64,000 nucleotides of DNA from G963717155 sp963717155 (GCA_963717155.1 OY970326.1:1240001-1304000), one strand, 5' to 3'; counted from the first letter of the stretch, positions 45,163 through 55,842 are shown. Program-made: numbers and translations. Notes: generated by a model from the sequence alone, not told the origin.

Positions 45163-45520
45163 CCTATGTCCGTCGCGGCCTAACCGCGATCACGGTTGCG
45201 ACGGATCGGAAACGTCTGGTGGACGCCACCTGCGAACGCTCCGCGTTCAGCGCTACCTGTGATCTTCGTCCTATTTCGTTTCGCGGCCTACCCGCGATCA
45301 CGGTTGCGATGGGTCGGAAACGTCTGGTGGACGCCACCTGCGGCCACAGCGCGTTCAGTGCCACCTGTGGCGTTCGACCCATTTCGTTTCCGGCCTAACC
45401 GCGATCACGGTTGCGACGGGTCGAAAACGTCTGGTGGACGCCACCTGCGGCCACAGCGCGTTCAGTGCCACCTGTGGCGTTCGACCCATTTCGTTTCCGG
45501 CCTAACCGCGATCACCATTT
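45163..45520 (+). repeat. right block: tandem 107-108-bp units
   Basis: Direct copies start at 45177, 45285, 45392 and 45499 (periods 108, 107, 107). Units two and three are nearly identical. In the unit at 45392 three stems can form: GGGTCGAA..CG (45418-45429) with CGTTCGACCC (45478-45487), GGTGG/CCACC around ACG (45433-45445), and GCCACAG (45450-45456) with CTGTGGC (45472-45478). The last copy diverges after the core. Confidence 0.8.
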
Positions 45521-45697
45521 CGACGGATCGAAGACGTCCGCGCAGCGCCTTACGGGACCCACGCTTAGGCCCCGAGAACCACGCTCCCGACCTGCGTCTT
45601 TTCCGAGGATCGCAGCCCCGCAACCTGCCTGCGCCCCGCGCTCGTGCGCTCTGCGATCGCGCGTGCGCTCGCGGCCGTCCGACTTGGCTCTTCTTCC

Positions 45698-45741
45698 TTG
45701 ACACGAACACCTGTTCGCTGGTAGAGTCGAACACATGTTCG
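45698..45741 (+). promoter_or_regulatory. SOS promoter with two LexA boxes
   Basis: TTGACA (45698-45703) and TAGAGT (45722-45727) are 18 bp apart. CGAACACCTGTTCG (45704-45717) lies between them, and CGAACACATGTTCG (45728-45741) follows the -10 and contains the ATG at 45735. Both match the Gram-positive LexA box. Seven bases separate the -10 from the ATG, so the transcript is expected to be leaderless and fully blocked by LexA. Confidence 0.88.
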
Positions 45742-46007
45742 CAGCGACTACTAACCACTCGGCACGTCGGCTCGTCGTTGTCGGCATGCTCGTTCTTGCG
45801 TTCCTCGTCGGCGCACTGCTCGCCGCCGGTCCGTCTGATGGCGCTCGGCTCCCGACGACTCACGTCGTCCGGCAGGGCGAGACGCTCTGGGGGATCGCCG
45901 AGTCGACGTACGGCGGCGATCCGCGGCCTCACGTCGAGTCGATCATGCACCGCAACTCGCTCGCCGATGCGACGATCCAGCCCGGCGAGACCCTGGTGCT
46001 GCCATGA
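45735..46007 (+). CDS. SOS-induced LysM membrane protein, YneA-like
   Basis: A 90-residue protein with a basic N-terminus, one membrane span (about residues 12-32) and a LysM domain (about 42-90, VVRQGETLWGIAESTYGG.. to PGETLVLP). The size, topology and SOS control match YneA of Bacillus and the LysM-containing SOS division suppressors of Actinobacteria. Those proteins delay septation after DNA damage and lie next to lexA. lexA is not in this window. The start codon sits inside a LexA box. The second gene overlaps the stop (ATGA at 46004-46007). A role as division inhibitor is inferred from architecture and regulation. Confidence 0.82.
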   Translation: MFAATTNHSARRLVVVGMLVLAFLVGALLAAGPSDGARLPTTHVVRQGETLWGIAESTYGGDPRPHVESIMHRNSLADATIQPGETLVLP

Positions 46008-46216
46008 GCCGCGGCCACCTGGCGCTCGCGGCCGAGCGAGGCGAGCTCGTTCCGCTCCCCGAGTTCCTCGAGCGTGCGTGGCAGATCATGCGCGAGGTGC
46101 CCGACGAGTCCGATGACGTCGTGGTTCGTCCGGCGCTGTTCCTGCTCGAGGGTGGTGCGAGCGGGACGTCGCGCTCACGCGCAGACCTGCGCGTCGTTCG
46201 CACGCGTCGGTCCTAG
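46004..46216 (+). CDS. small protein, second gene of the SOS operon
   Basis: A 70-residue protein of unknown function that starts inside the stop codon of the YneA-like gene, so it should be induced with it. It is soluble and acidic in the middle (EVPDESDD) with an Arg-rich end, and it has a helical N-terminal half (HLALAAERGELVPLPEFLERAWQIMRE). No family was recognised. It could modulate the division inhibitor or act alone. Confidence 0.55.
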   Translation: MSRGHLALAAERGELVPLPEFLERAWQIMREVPDESDDVVVRPALFLLEGGASGTSRSRADLRVVRTRRS

Positions 46217-46255
46217 CCTCGACGGCGGCCGTGCGCGGTCGGCCACACTCCCCTC

Positions 46256-47266
46256 GTGGATATCGAGGTCATCTTCCTCGGCACCGCGGGATCGGCGCCC
46301 TCGGCTGCCCGGTCGCCGTCGGCGACCGCAATCCGACGCGAGGGCGACATCCTGCTCGTCGACTGCGGTGAGGGAACCCAGCGCCAGCTCCTGCGCTCGA
46401 CGCTCGGACTGGCCGAGCTCGATCTGATCGCCCTCACCCACTACCACGCCGATCACGTGCTCGGGCTTCCCGGTCTGCTCAAGACCTACGACCTCCACGG
46501 CCGGCAGCGCCCGCTCGCACTCGTCGGTCCGCCGGGCCTGCGCGACCTCATGCGAGTGCTCGCTCCCTTCGTCGGTCGACTTGGCTTCGAGATCGAGCCG
46601 CGCGAGGTGCAGGACGGAGATGTCGTCGAACGCGACGGGTACCGCCTCGTACCCCGGGCGGTACGGCATCGCGGCCACGCGGTCGCGTGGGCACTCGTCG
46701 AGGACGGACGCCCCGGGGCCTTCGACGCGGCGCTCGCGACCGAGCTCGGCGTGCCACACGGTCCGGAGCGCGGCGCGCTCCTGCGAGGCGAGACCGTCAC
46801 GCTCGCCGACGGGCGGACGGTCACGTCCGCCCAGCTCGTCGGCCCCGCACGTCCCGGGCGCTCCGTGGTCCTGTCCGGCGACACCGTCCCGTGCAACGCC
46901 GTGGTCGAGCTCGCGACCGGCGCCGACGTGCTCGTGCACGAGGCGACGTTCATCGCCGACGATTCCGATCGCGCGAGCGAGACCGAGCACTCGACTGCTG
47001 GTGGCGCCGCGCTCGTCGCGCGCGAAGCCGGTGTGCGGCTCCTGGCGCTGACCCACCTCGGGCAGCGGACGGCACCTCGCGATGCCGAGGCCGAGGCTCG
47101 GGAGGTGTTCGCCGAGACGTTCGTCCCACGCGACTTCGATATCATCGTCGTCCCGTTGCCGGAGCGCGGCCAGCCGCGCCTCGAGCCGCGGGCGGCTCGG
47201 CGGGGCCGTCGCGAGGCCTCGCCACCGGATGTCGCCGCCGACGCTCCGAGGGAGGTCCTGCCGTGA
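46256..47266 (+). CDS. rnz: ribonuclease Z
   Basis: A 336-residue metallo-beta-lactamase-fold tRNA 3' endonuclease. The zinc motif is THYHADH (residues 61-67), with Ala in place of the common Gly. Further ligands are in VRHRGHAV, SGDTVP, HEATF and THLGQR. GLPGLLKTYDLHGR is the RNase Z-type continuation after the zinc motif. A 40-residue Arg/Pro-rich tail extends past the usual end. The GTG at 46256 is used. It overlaps the next gene by four bases (GTGA at 47263). Confidence 0.9.
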   Translation: MDIEVIFLGTAGSAPSAARSPSATAIRREGDILLVDCGEGTQRQLLRSTLGLAELDLIALTHYHADHVLGLPGLLKTYDLHGRQRPLALVGPPGLRDLMRVLAPFVGRLGFEIEPREVQDGDVVERDGYRLVPRAVRHRGHAVAWALVEDGRPGAFDAALATELGVPHGPERGALLRGETVTLADGRTVTSAQLVGPARPGRSVVLSGDTVPCNAVVELATGADVLVHEATFIADDSDRASETEHSTAGGAALVAREAGVRLLALTHLGQRTAPRDAEAEAREVFAETFVPRDFDIIVVPLPERGQPRLEPRAARRGRREASPPDVAADAPREVLP

Positions 47267-47490
47267 GTGCCGATGTGACGGTTGCCATCGCCGCAGATCC
47301 CGTAGAGGCGGATGACATCTGCGGTGTCCTGCGCGCCGCCGGGATCGAGACCCGGCTCGAGGCGGCCGAGCTCGAAGGCGCCGGGCCGCTGATCGACGGC
47401 CCGTGTCGCGTGCTCGTTGCCGACACGCTGCTCGAGCGTGCGCTCGAGGTGCTCGAAGCCGCGGACGACGACGAGGATGAGGACGAGTGA
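47263..47490 (+). CDS. DUF2007-like small protein
   Basis: A 75-residue protein resembling the DUF2007 (putative signal-transducing) family: VAIAADPVEADDICGVLRAAGIETRLE, then CRVLVADTLLERALEVLE. It ends in an acidic DDDEDEDE tail. It starts by overlapping the rnz stop, and its stop overlaps the next start, so three genes are coupled. The family has no known reaction. Confidence 0.65.
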   Translation: MSADVTVAIAADPVEADDICGVLRAAGIETRLEAAELEGAGPLIDGPCRVLVADTLLERALEVLEAADDDEDEDE

Positions 47491-47759
47491 GACTCCGCTT
47501 CGGCAGGTCGCAGCCGGGCCGGTCGACATCAGCGGAGGCGTCCGAACCCGCGCCCGTGAAGCTGTGCGTCGCGGGCGATGAGGCGGAGGCGACGATGATG
47601 CGGGGTCTGCTCGCCGAGAACGGCATCGAGGTCGCGGTGGCTCCGAGCGGCGGACCCGATCTTCGCGGTCTGTACGCAGCCGGTGGACGCTGCGTCCTGC
47701 TCGTGCGAGCGGCCGATGCCGATGAGGCCCGCGCCCTCGTCGCAAGCCACTTCGCATAG
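47487..47759 (+). CDS. DUF2007-like small protein
   Basis: A 90-residue paralogue of the preceding protein, with a 25-residue polar N-terminal extension before VKLCVAGDEAEATMMRGLLAENGIEV and a C-terminal VLLVRAADADEARALV helix. It starts by overlapping the upstream stop (GTGA at 47487-47490), and the methyltransferase gene follows directly. Tandem DUF2007 copies could form a heterodimer. Confidence 0.65.
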   Translation: MRLRFGRSQPGRSTSAEASEPAPVKLCVAGDEAEATMMRGLLAENGIEVAVAPSGGPDLRGLYAAGGRCVLLVRAADADEARALVASHFA

Positions 47760-48539
47760 ATGGCATCCGATGACCGGACTCCCGCTGAGGGTTCGGTGTT
47801 CGATCGCATGGCCGAGCGCTACGACGAGCTGCGCCCCGACAACGCGGCCTGGCGGCAGCAACTCGAGGTGACCGGATCGGCGGGGCTCGCCGCGGCAACC
47901 CGCCTGCTCGATGTCGGCTGCGGCACCGGTCGGCTCGCGGCTGCGGCTGCCGAGCGCTACGGCGTGCGCGCGTGGGGCGTGGACAGCTCGAAGGCGATGA
48001 TCGACCGCGCTCGCGCACAGGGCGCACGTCGCGTGGCGTTCCGTGTCGCCACCGCTGACGCGCTGCCCTTCCGCGGCGGGTGGTTCGACGCCGTCGTCAT
48101 GCGCCTCGTGGTGCACACCCTCGGCGCCGCTCGAGACGGCGCCTTTCACGAGGCGGCTCGCGTGTTGACCCCGCGAGGGAGGCTGTACATCTGGACGTTC
48201 GCGCCCGCCCACTTCACGGGCTTCTACCTCGCGCCGTACCTGCCGAGCCTCCCCGCCGTAGATCTCGCGCGGTTCCCGGATCCCGACGAGCTCCCGGCCG
48301 AGCTTCGCGCCGCGGGATTCGCCGAGGTCACCGAGCAAGCCCTCGTCCAGGACGGTCGGGTCAGCCGTGCCGAGGCGGCGGTACGCGTGCGGGCCGGATA
48401 CATCTCGACGGTGCACCTCCTGCCCCCTGACGAGGTCGCCGCTGCAGCCGCTCGACTCGAGGCGGAGGCCCGGGCGGGCGAGCCAGATCTCGTCACGCGG
48501 CTCGACTGGCGCCTGATCGTCGGAACGCACGCCGCCTAG
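47760..48539 (+). CDS. class I SAM-dependent methyltransferase
   Basis: A 259-residue methyltransferase of the UbiE/type 11 group. Motif I is LLDVGCGTGRLA (residues about 48-59), the acidic ribose-binding residue is in WGVDSSKAM, and motif IV is GWFDAVVMRLVVH. The start codon follows the preceding stop without a gap. The acceptor is unknown. Its TAG stop forms the first three bases of the probable pyr promoter hexamer TAGCCT. Confidence 0.85.
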   Translation: MASDDRTPAEGSVFDRMAERYDELRPDNAAWRQQLEVTGSAGLAAATRLLDVGCGTGRLAAAAAERYGVRAWGVDSSKAMIDRARAQGARRVAFRVATADALPFRGGWFDAVVMRLVVHTLGAARDGAFHEAARVLTPRGRLYIWTFAPAHFTGFYLAPYLPSLPAVDLARFPDPDELPAELRAAGFAEVTEQALVQDGRVSRAEAAVRVRAGYISTVHLLPPDEVAAAAARLEAEARAGEPDLVTRLDWRLIVGTHAA

Positions 48540-48542
48540 CCT
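48537..48542 (+). promoter_or_regulatory. probable -10 element of the pyr operon
   Basis: TAGCCT overlaps the stop codon of the methyltransferase and lies six bases before GTG 48549. It predicts a pyr leader transcript starting near 48549. Confidence 0.4.
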
Positions 48543-48548
48543 GATAGC

Positions 48549-48596
48549 GTGTCTCCTGCGGTCGGACGGAATGACCGCACCTGCCAGTCCCTTTAA
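48549..48596 (+). CDS. possible 15-codon leaderless upstream ORF in the pyr leader
   Basis: GTG 48549 opens a 15-codon frame (VSPAVGRNDRTCQSL) that ends at TAA 48594-48596, within the 5' arm of the PyrR hairpin. If the transcript starts at 48549, this ORF is leaderless. Ribosomes on it would unfold the first hairpin (48557-48579) and cover part of the PyrR site. This is speculative. Confidence 0.3.
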   Translation: MSPAVGRNDRTCQSL

Positions 48597-48626
48597 GGCC
48601 GCGGCCAGAGAGCCCGGAAAGGAGCT
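48557..48626 (+). ncRNA. PyrR-binding leader of the pyr operon
   Basis: The first hairpin is TGCGGTC/GACCGCA (48557-48563 and 48573-48579). The second, 48590-48622, has lower stem CCTTT/AAAGG, then CCG/CGG with a bulged C, upper stem GGC/GCC and hexaloop CAGAGA (48606-48611), the CNGNGA loop recognised by PyrR. AAAGG in its 3' arm is part of the ribosome-binding site AAAGGAG (48618-48624). Folding or PyrR binding should hide this site. No terminator follows, so control is probably translational, as shown for mycobacterial PyrR. Confidence 0.8.
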
Positions 48627-48632
48627 GTGATC

Positions 48633-48686
48633 GTGCTTCAGCCTGCCCGTGCGCCGCGCCTCCTGCCGAGGCTATCGTGGCGGTGA
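48633..48686 (+). CDS. pyr leader peptide coupled to pyrR
   Basis: GTG 48633 is eight bases after AAAGGAG and opens a 17-codon frame ending at TGA 48684-48686. That stop overlaps GTG 48683 of pyrR in a GTGA junction. pyrR itself has no ribosome-binding site at the right distance, so its translation probably depends on ribosomes finishing this peptide. The peptide is Arg/Pro/Leu-rich and probably has no function of its own. Confidence 0.55.
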   Translation: MLQPARAPRLLPRLSWR

Positions 48687-49246
48687 GGACATCGAGGGTC
48701 CTGCTCGACGCGGACCAGGTCTCGCGGACGCTGAGGCGGATCGCACACGAGATCGTCGAGCGCGAGGGCGAGATGCTCGCAGACGCCGCGCTCGTCGGGA
48801 TCTACACGCGCGGTGTCGTGCTCGCCCAGCGGCTGCGCCGGCTGGTGGCCGAGATCAGCGGCGTCGAGCTGCCCGTCGGCGCGCTCGACATCACGTTCTA
48901 CCGGGACGACGTCGGGCTCCGCGGCGGTGAGACCCCCGCGCACAGCCAGCCGATCGTCAAGGCGTCGCGGCTCGACTTCCCGCTCGACGGGCGAAGCGTG
49001 ATCGTGGTCGACGACGTGCTGTACACCGGCCGCACGGTGCGCGCTGCGATCGAGGCGCTCTTCGACTACGGGCGGCCCGCGCGGGTCCGGCTCGCCGTGC
49101 TCTGCGACCGGGGGCATCGCGAGCTGCCGTTCCGCGCCGACTTCGTCGGCAAGAACCTGCCGACGTCGCGCAGCGAGCGCGTGGCGGTGCGATTGATCGA
49201 GGTCGACGAGGTCGAGGATGTCCTGCTCGAAGGGGGAGAGGCCTGA
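48683..49246 (+). CDS. pyrR: PyrR, pyr RNA-binding attenuator/uracil phosphoribosyltransferase
   Basis: A 187-residue PyrR. It binds UMP and the pyr leader RNA and may also make UMP from uracil and PRPP. The PRPP loop VIVVDDVLYTGRTVRAA is intact, and GALDITFYRDD and AVLCDRGHRELP match the family. GTG 48683 is preferred over GTG 48677 because it overlaps the stop of the leader peptide. It is first in the operon it regulates. The stop overlaps the pyrB start (TGATG). Confidence 0.93.
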   Translation: MRTSRVLLDADQVSRTLRRIAHEIVEREGEMLADAALVGIYTRGVVLAQRLRRLVAEISGVELPVGALDITFYRDDVGLRGGETPAHSQPIVKASRLDFPLDGRSVIVVDDVLYTGRTVRAAIEALFDYGRPARVRLAVLCDRGHRELPFRADFVGKNLPTSRSERVAVRLIEVDEVEDVLLEGGEA

Positions 49247-50229
49247 TGGACGACGCGCTGCGCGCGATGACACCGCCGCCTCCGCGGCGACACCTGCTCT
49301 CGTCCGACGATCTCGGGCGGCCGGATGTCGAGCGGTTGCTCGATCTCGCCGCGAGCCTCGAGGCCGTCGGCGAGCGCGAGGTGAAGAAGCTCCCGACGCT
49401 GCGAGGCCGGACAGTCGTCAACGTCTTCTTCGAGAGCTCGACGCGAACGTCATCGTCGTTCGAGCTCGCCGCGAAGCGGCTGTCCGCCGATGTGATGTCG
49501 GTCAAGGCCGCCGGCAGCTCGACCGACAAGGGCGAGTCGCTGAAGGACACGATCCTGACGCTCGACGCGTACGAGCCGGACGTCCTCGTGATCCGCCATC
49601 CGCAGATCGGCGCCGCCCGGTTCGTGACCGGGTACACACGCGCCGCGGTCGTGAACGCGGGCGACGGCAAGCACCAGCATCCGACGCAGGCGCTGCTCGA
49701 CCTCTACACGATCCGCAAGGCGGTCGGACATCTCGAGGGTCTGCACGTCGCGATCGTCGGCGACGTGCTGCACTCCCGCGTCGCGCGCTCGAACATGATC
49801 GCGTTCGCCCGGTGCGGGATGCGCGTCACCCTCGTCGGGCCGCCCGGGCTGATTCCGCGCGACGTCGAGGCCTCGGGCGTCGAGGTGTCGACCGACATCT
49901 CGGCGATCGCGAGCGCCGACGTCGTGTACGTGCTGCGGATGCAGCGGGAGCGCATGCTTCCCGGCGAGGCGTTCGTCCCGAGCCTGCGCGAGTACGCGCA
50001 GCGCTACTGCGTGACGCCGGGACGCGTCAGGCCAGGGCAGCTCGTCATGCACCCGGGTCCGATGAACCGGGGCGTCGAGATCGATGGCGAGGTTGCCGAC
50101 TCGGCGGCCTCGCTGATCGCCGAGCAGGTCCGCTCGGGGCTCGTCGTGCGGATGGCGGTGCTCTACGACCTGCTGCTCGGGTCGTCCGTCCCCGCTCCGC
50201 TCGTCGCCGCGCGCGAGGCGGTCGCGTGA
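49246..50229 (+). CDS. pyrB: aspartate carbamoyltransferase
   Basis: A 327-residue catalytic chain joining carbamoyl phosphate and aspartate. The carbamoyl-phosphate motif is FFESSTRTSSSFELAAKRL. The loop donated by the neighbouring subunit is AAGSSTDKGES, and the HQHPTQALLDLYT and MHPGPMNRGVEI motifs are intact. AGGGGGAGAGG precedes the ATG. No pyrI regulatory subunit is present, so the enzyme is probably a trimer or a complex with the following dihydroorotase. Confidence 0.95.
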   Translation: MDDALRAMTPPPPRRHLLSSDDLGRPDVERLLDLAASLEAVGEREVKKLPTLRGRTVVNVFFESSTRTSSSFELAAKRLSADVMSVKAAGSSTDKGESLKDTILTLDAYEPDVLVIRHPQIGAARFVTGYTRAAVVNAGDGKHQHPTQALLDLYTIRKAVGHLEGLHVAIVGDVLHSRVARSNMIAFARCGMRVTLVGPPGLIPRDVEASGVEVSTDISAIASADVVYVLRMQRERMLPGEAFVPSLREYAQRYCVTPGRVRPGQLVMHPGPMNRGVEIDGEVADSAASLIAEQVRSGLVVRMAVLYDLLLGSSVPAPLVAAREAVA

Positions 50230-51563
50230 TGCGCGCGCCCGGCCTCCTCACGATCCGCGAGTCCGAGCCGGCAACGCTGCTCGTTCGCGGTGCGCACATC
50301 GTCGACCCGGGCGCCGGGATCGATGCGCGCACGGACATGCTCGTGCGGGCCGGCGTCATCGCCGCCCTCGGAGACGATCTCGCCGTTCCGGATGACGCCG
50401 AGGTCGTGAACGCCGACGGGCTCACGCTGCTCCCTGCCTTCGTCGACCCGCACGTGCACCTCCGGACGCCCGGCCAGGAGCACGAGGAGGACATCGCGTC
50501 GGGTACGGCGGCCGCTGCTGCAGGTGGTTTCGGGACGATCCTCGCGATGCCGAACACCGACCCGGTGGTCGACTCCGCCTCGGTCATGCAGGCGCTGCAC
50601 GAGCGCGCGGCCGGCGAGGCGGTCGTCGCCGTCGGGTTCCTCGGCGCCATCTCGCTCGGCCAGCTCGGCGCGCAGCTCGCAGAGCTCGCATCGCTCGCCG
50701 ACGCCGGCGCCGTCGGGTTCTCGGATGACGGGCGGCCGGTCGAGAGCTCCGGTCTCCTGCGGCGCGCCTTCCAGTACGCCTCGATCACGGGCCGCGTGCT
50801 CTCGTTGCACTGCGAGGATCTCGCCCTGACGCGTGGCGCCGCGATGCACGAGGGCGCCGTGTCGGCGGTGCTCGGGATCGGCGGCTATCCGTCGATCGGC
50901 GAGTCGGTGATGGTCGCGCGCGACCTGCGCATCGCACGCTACGAGGGCCAGCCGATCCATCTCTGCCATCTGCACGTCGCCGAGTCGGTCGACGAGGTCC
51001 GGCTTGCGCGCTCGCTCGGCGTCGACGTCAGCGCCGAGGCCTCGCCGCACCACCTCCTGCTGACCGACGACGACGTGCGGACGCTCGACCCGAACCTCCG
51101 CATGAGCCCGCCGCTCGCCGCCGAAGCCGACCGGCAGGCGCTGATCGCGGCGCTGCGCGACGGCACCATCGACTGCGTCGCCACCGACCACGCGCCCCAC
51201 GCGCGCGAGGAGAAGGAGGTGCCGTTCGAGGCTGCGGCCAACGGCACGATCGGCCTCGAGACGGCGTTCCCCGCGCTCTTCCACGGGCTCGTCGAACCGG
51301 GCCTCCTCGACCTCGCGACGCTCGTGACGCGCATGACCGACGGCCCGGCGCGCGCGTTCGGGCTGCGCGCACCACGCCTCGAGCTCGGCGAGCCGGCGAG
51401 CTTCGCGCTCTGGGATCTCGACGACCACTACGTCGTCGCGGAGTCCGACCTCCGTTCGCGCAGCCACAACTGCGCCTTCCTCGGTCGCGAGGTTGCCGGA
51501 CGCTGCCACCTCACGGTCGCGTCCGGCCAGGTTGCGCATCGTCTCGCCACGGTGGTCGCGTGA
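50229..51563 (+). CDS. pyrC: dihydroorotase
   Basis: A 444-residue type I dihydroorotase that cyclises carbamoyl aspartate. Zinc ligands and the substrate motif are in DPHVHLRTPG. LHCED and CHLHVAES provide further His ligands, and the catalytic Asp is in CVATDHAPHA. Full-length and active in appearance, unlike the inactive PyrC-like partners of some PyrB complexes. The ATG overlaps the pyrB stop (TGATG), and its stop overlaps carA (GTGA). Confidence 0.94.
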   Translation: MRAPGLLTIRESEPATLLVRGAHIVDPGAGIDARTDMLVRAGVIAALGDDLAVPDDAEVVNADGLTLLPAFVDPHVHLRTPGQEHEEDIASGTAAAAAGGFGTILAMPNTDPVVDSASVMQALHERAAGEAVVAVGFLGAISLGQLGAQLAELASLADAGAVGFSDDGRPVESSGLLRRAFQYASITGRVLSLHCEDLALTRGAAMHEGAVSAVLGIGGYPSIGESVMVARDLRIARYEGQPIHLCHLHVAESVDEVRLARSLGVDVSAEASPHHLLLTDDDVRTLDPNLRMSPPLAAEADRQALIAALRDGTIDCVATDHAPHAREEKEVPFEAAANGTIGLETAFPALFHGLVEPGLLDLATLVTRMTDGPARAFGLRAPRLELGEPASFALWDLDDHYVVAESDLRSRSHNCAFLGREVAGRCHLTVASGQVAHRLATVVA

Positions 51564-52660
51564 CCGCGGGAGCGCTCTACCTCGCCGACGGCACGAGCTG
51601 GCCGGCGACCACCGTCGGCGCCGAGGCGTGCGCCGTCGGCGAGGCCGTGTTCACGACGGGGATGACCGGCTACCAGGAGTCGCTCACCGATCCGAGCTTC
51701 TACGGACAGCTCCTCTGCTTCACCGCGCCGATGATCGGCAACTACGGCGTCGAGGAGTCCGCGCTCGAGTCGCCGGGCGTGCAGGCGCGCGCGCTCCTCT
51801 GCCACGAGGCGCGAAACGCGACGCCGTCCGGGCGGCGCGGTCTCCTGGACTGGCTGCGCGAGCAGGGCGTCGTCGCGCTCGCCGAGATCGACACGCGGGC
51901 GCTCGTGCGACACCTGCGCGATCGCGGCGCGATGCTCGCGGTGGCCGTCGGCGACGGGCGCTCGGAGTCCGAGGCCCGGGCCCTGCTCGCGGCCGAGCCG
52001 CCGATGACCGGCCGCTCGCTCGCGGACGCGGTGTCCGGCCTGATCGAGGGCGACGGCGCGGGCCGGCGCTGCCACGTCGTCGTCGTCGACTACGGCACGA
52101 AGGCCTCGATCGTCCACCTGCTCGAGCAGGCAGGCGCCTCGGTCGAGGTCGTCCGCCACGACGCCAGCGCCGCCGAGATCCTCGCGCTCGAGCCCGACGG
52201 CGTGCTGCTCGCGAACGGCCCCGGAGATCCCGGAGCGATGGATGCGCACGCGAGCGAGGTCCGGGGCCTGATCGAGAGCGGACGACCGGTCTTCGGCATC
52301 TGCCTCGGCCACCAGCTGGTCGGTCGGGCGCTCGGGCTCGAGACGTTCAAGCTCCCGTTCGGTCATCGCGGCGCGAACCATCCCGTGCTCGAGCGCGCCA
52401 CCGGTCGCGTGCTCGTCACGAGCCAGAACCACGGCTTCGCCGTGCGCGAGCCCGTCTCGGGCACGCCCTCCGAGATCGACGTGACCCACGTCTCGCTGTA
52501 CGACAACACGGTCGAGGGACTGCAGCTCCGCGGCCGGCCCGTGTGGAGCATGCAGTTCCACCCCGAGGCGTCCCCGGGTCCGCACGACGCGCGGATCGAG
52601 CTCGAGCGCTTCGTCGAGGTTTGCGCGCGCGTGCGCGAGCGCGCGCGAGTGGAGGCCTAG
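51560..52660 (+). CDS. carA: carbamoyl-phosphate synthase small subunit
   Basis: A 366-residue glutaminase subunit that supplies ammonia to CarB. The class I amidotransferase triad is complete: Cys in GICLGHQL and His-Glu in MQFHPEASPGPHD. SQNHGFAV and the N-terminal CarA domain (FTTGMTGYQESLTDPSFYGQ) are also conserved. The GTG overlaps the pyrC stop. It supplies both the pyrimidine and arginine pathways unless a second synthase exists elsewhere. Confidence 0.95.
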   Translation: MTAGALYLADGTSWPATTVGAEACAVGEAVFTTGMTGYQESLTDPSFYGQLLCFTAPMIGNYGVEESALESPGVQARALLCHEARNATPSGRRGLLDWLREQGVVALAEIDTRALVRHLRDRGAMLAVAVGDGRSESEARALLAAEPPMTGRSLADAVSGLIEGDGAGRRCHVVVVDYGTKASIVHLLEQAGASVEVVRHDASAAEILALEPDGVLLANGPGDPGAMDAHASEVRGLIESGRPVFGICLGHQLVGRALGLETFKLPFGHRGANHPVLERATGRVLVTSQNHGFAVREPVSGTPSEIDVTHVSLYDNTVEGLQLRGRPVWSMQFHPEASPGPHDARIELERFVEVCARVRERARVEA

Positions 52661-52662
52661 AG

Positions 52663-55842
<3,180 letters not shown>

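Larger units (their letters stand above)
44800..45608. repeat. non-coding inverted array of structured repeats
   Basis: The stretch between uppP and the SOS gene has no credible gene. It holds six copies of a 21-base core containing AACCGYGATCRCGGTT, a palindrome around GATC. Two copies are on the minus strand (44880-44900, 45014-45034). Four are on the plus strand (45177, 45285, 45392, 45499). Terminal elements are inverted relative to each other (44926-44962 and 45572-45608), and a third partial copy is at about 44811-44832. The centre is marked by 15-bp arms with one mismatch (45056-45070 and 45116-45130). Long open frames crossing it follow the repeats and are not genes. Confidence 0.85.

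Noticed and set aside
45478..45487. GTTCGAC in the repeat unit, resembling a tRNA T-loop
   Set aside because: It pairs with GGGTCGAA upstream to close the unit; no acceptor stem, anticodon arm or T-stem of correct size can be drawn.
45163..45608. Possible CRISPR array
   Set aside because: The whole 107-bp unit is conserved instead of short repeats separated by unique spacers, and no cas gene is in the window.
45196..46116. A long open frame running through the repeat array into the LysM gene
   Set aside because: Its peptide repeats (VGNVWWTPP type) only mirror the 107-bp DNA repeats, and it overlaps the SOS gene in another frame.
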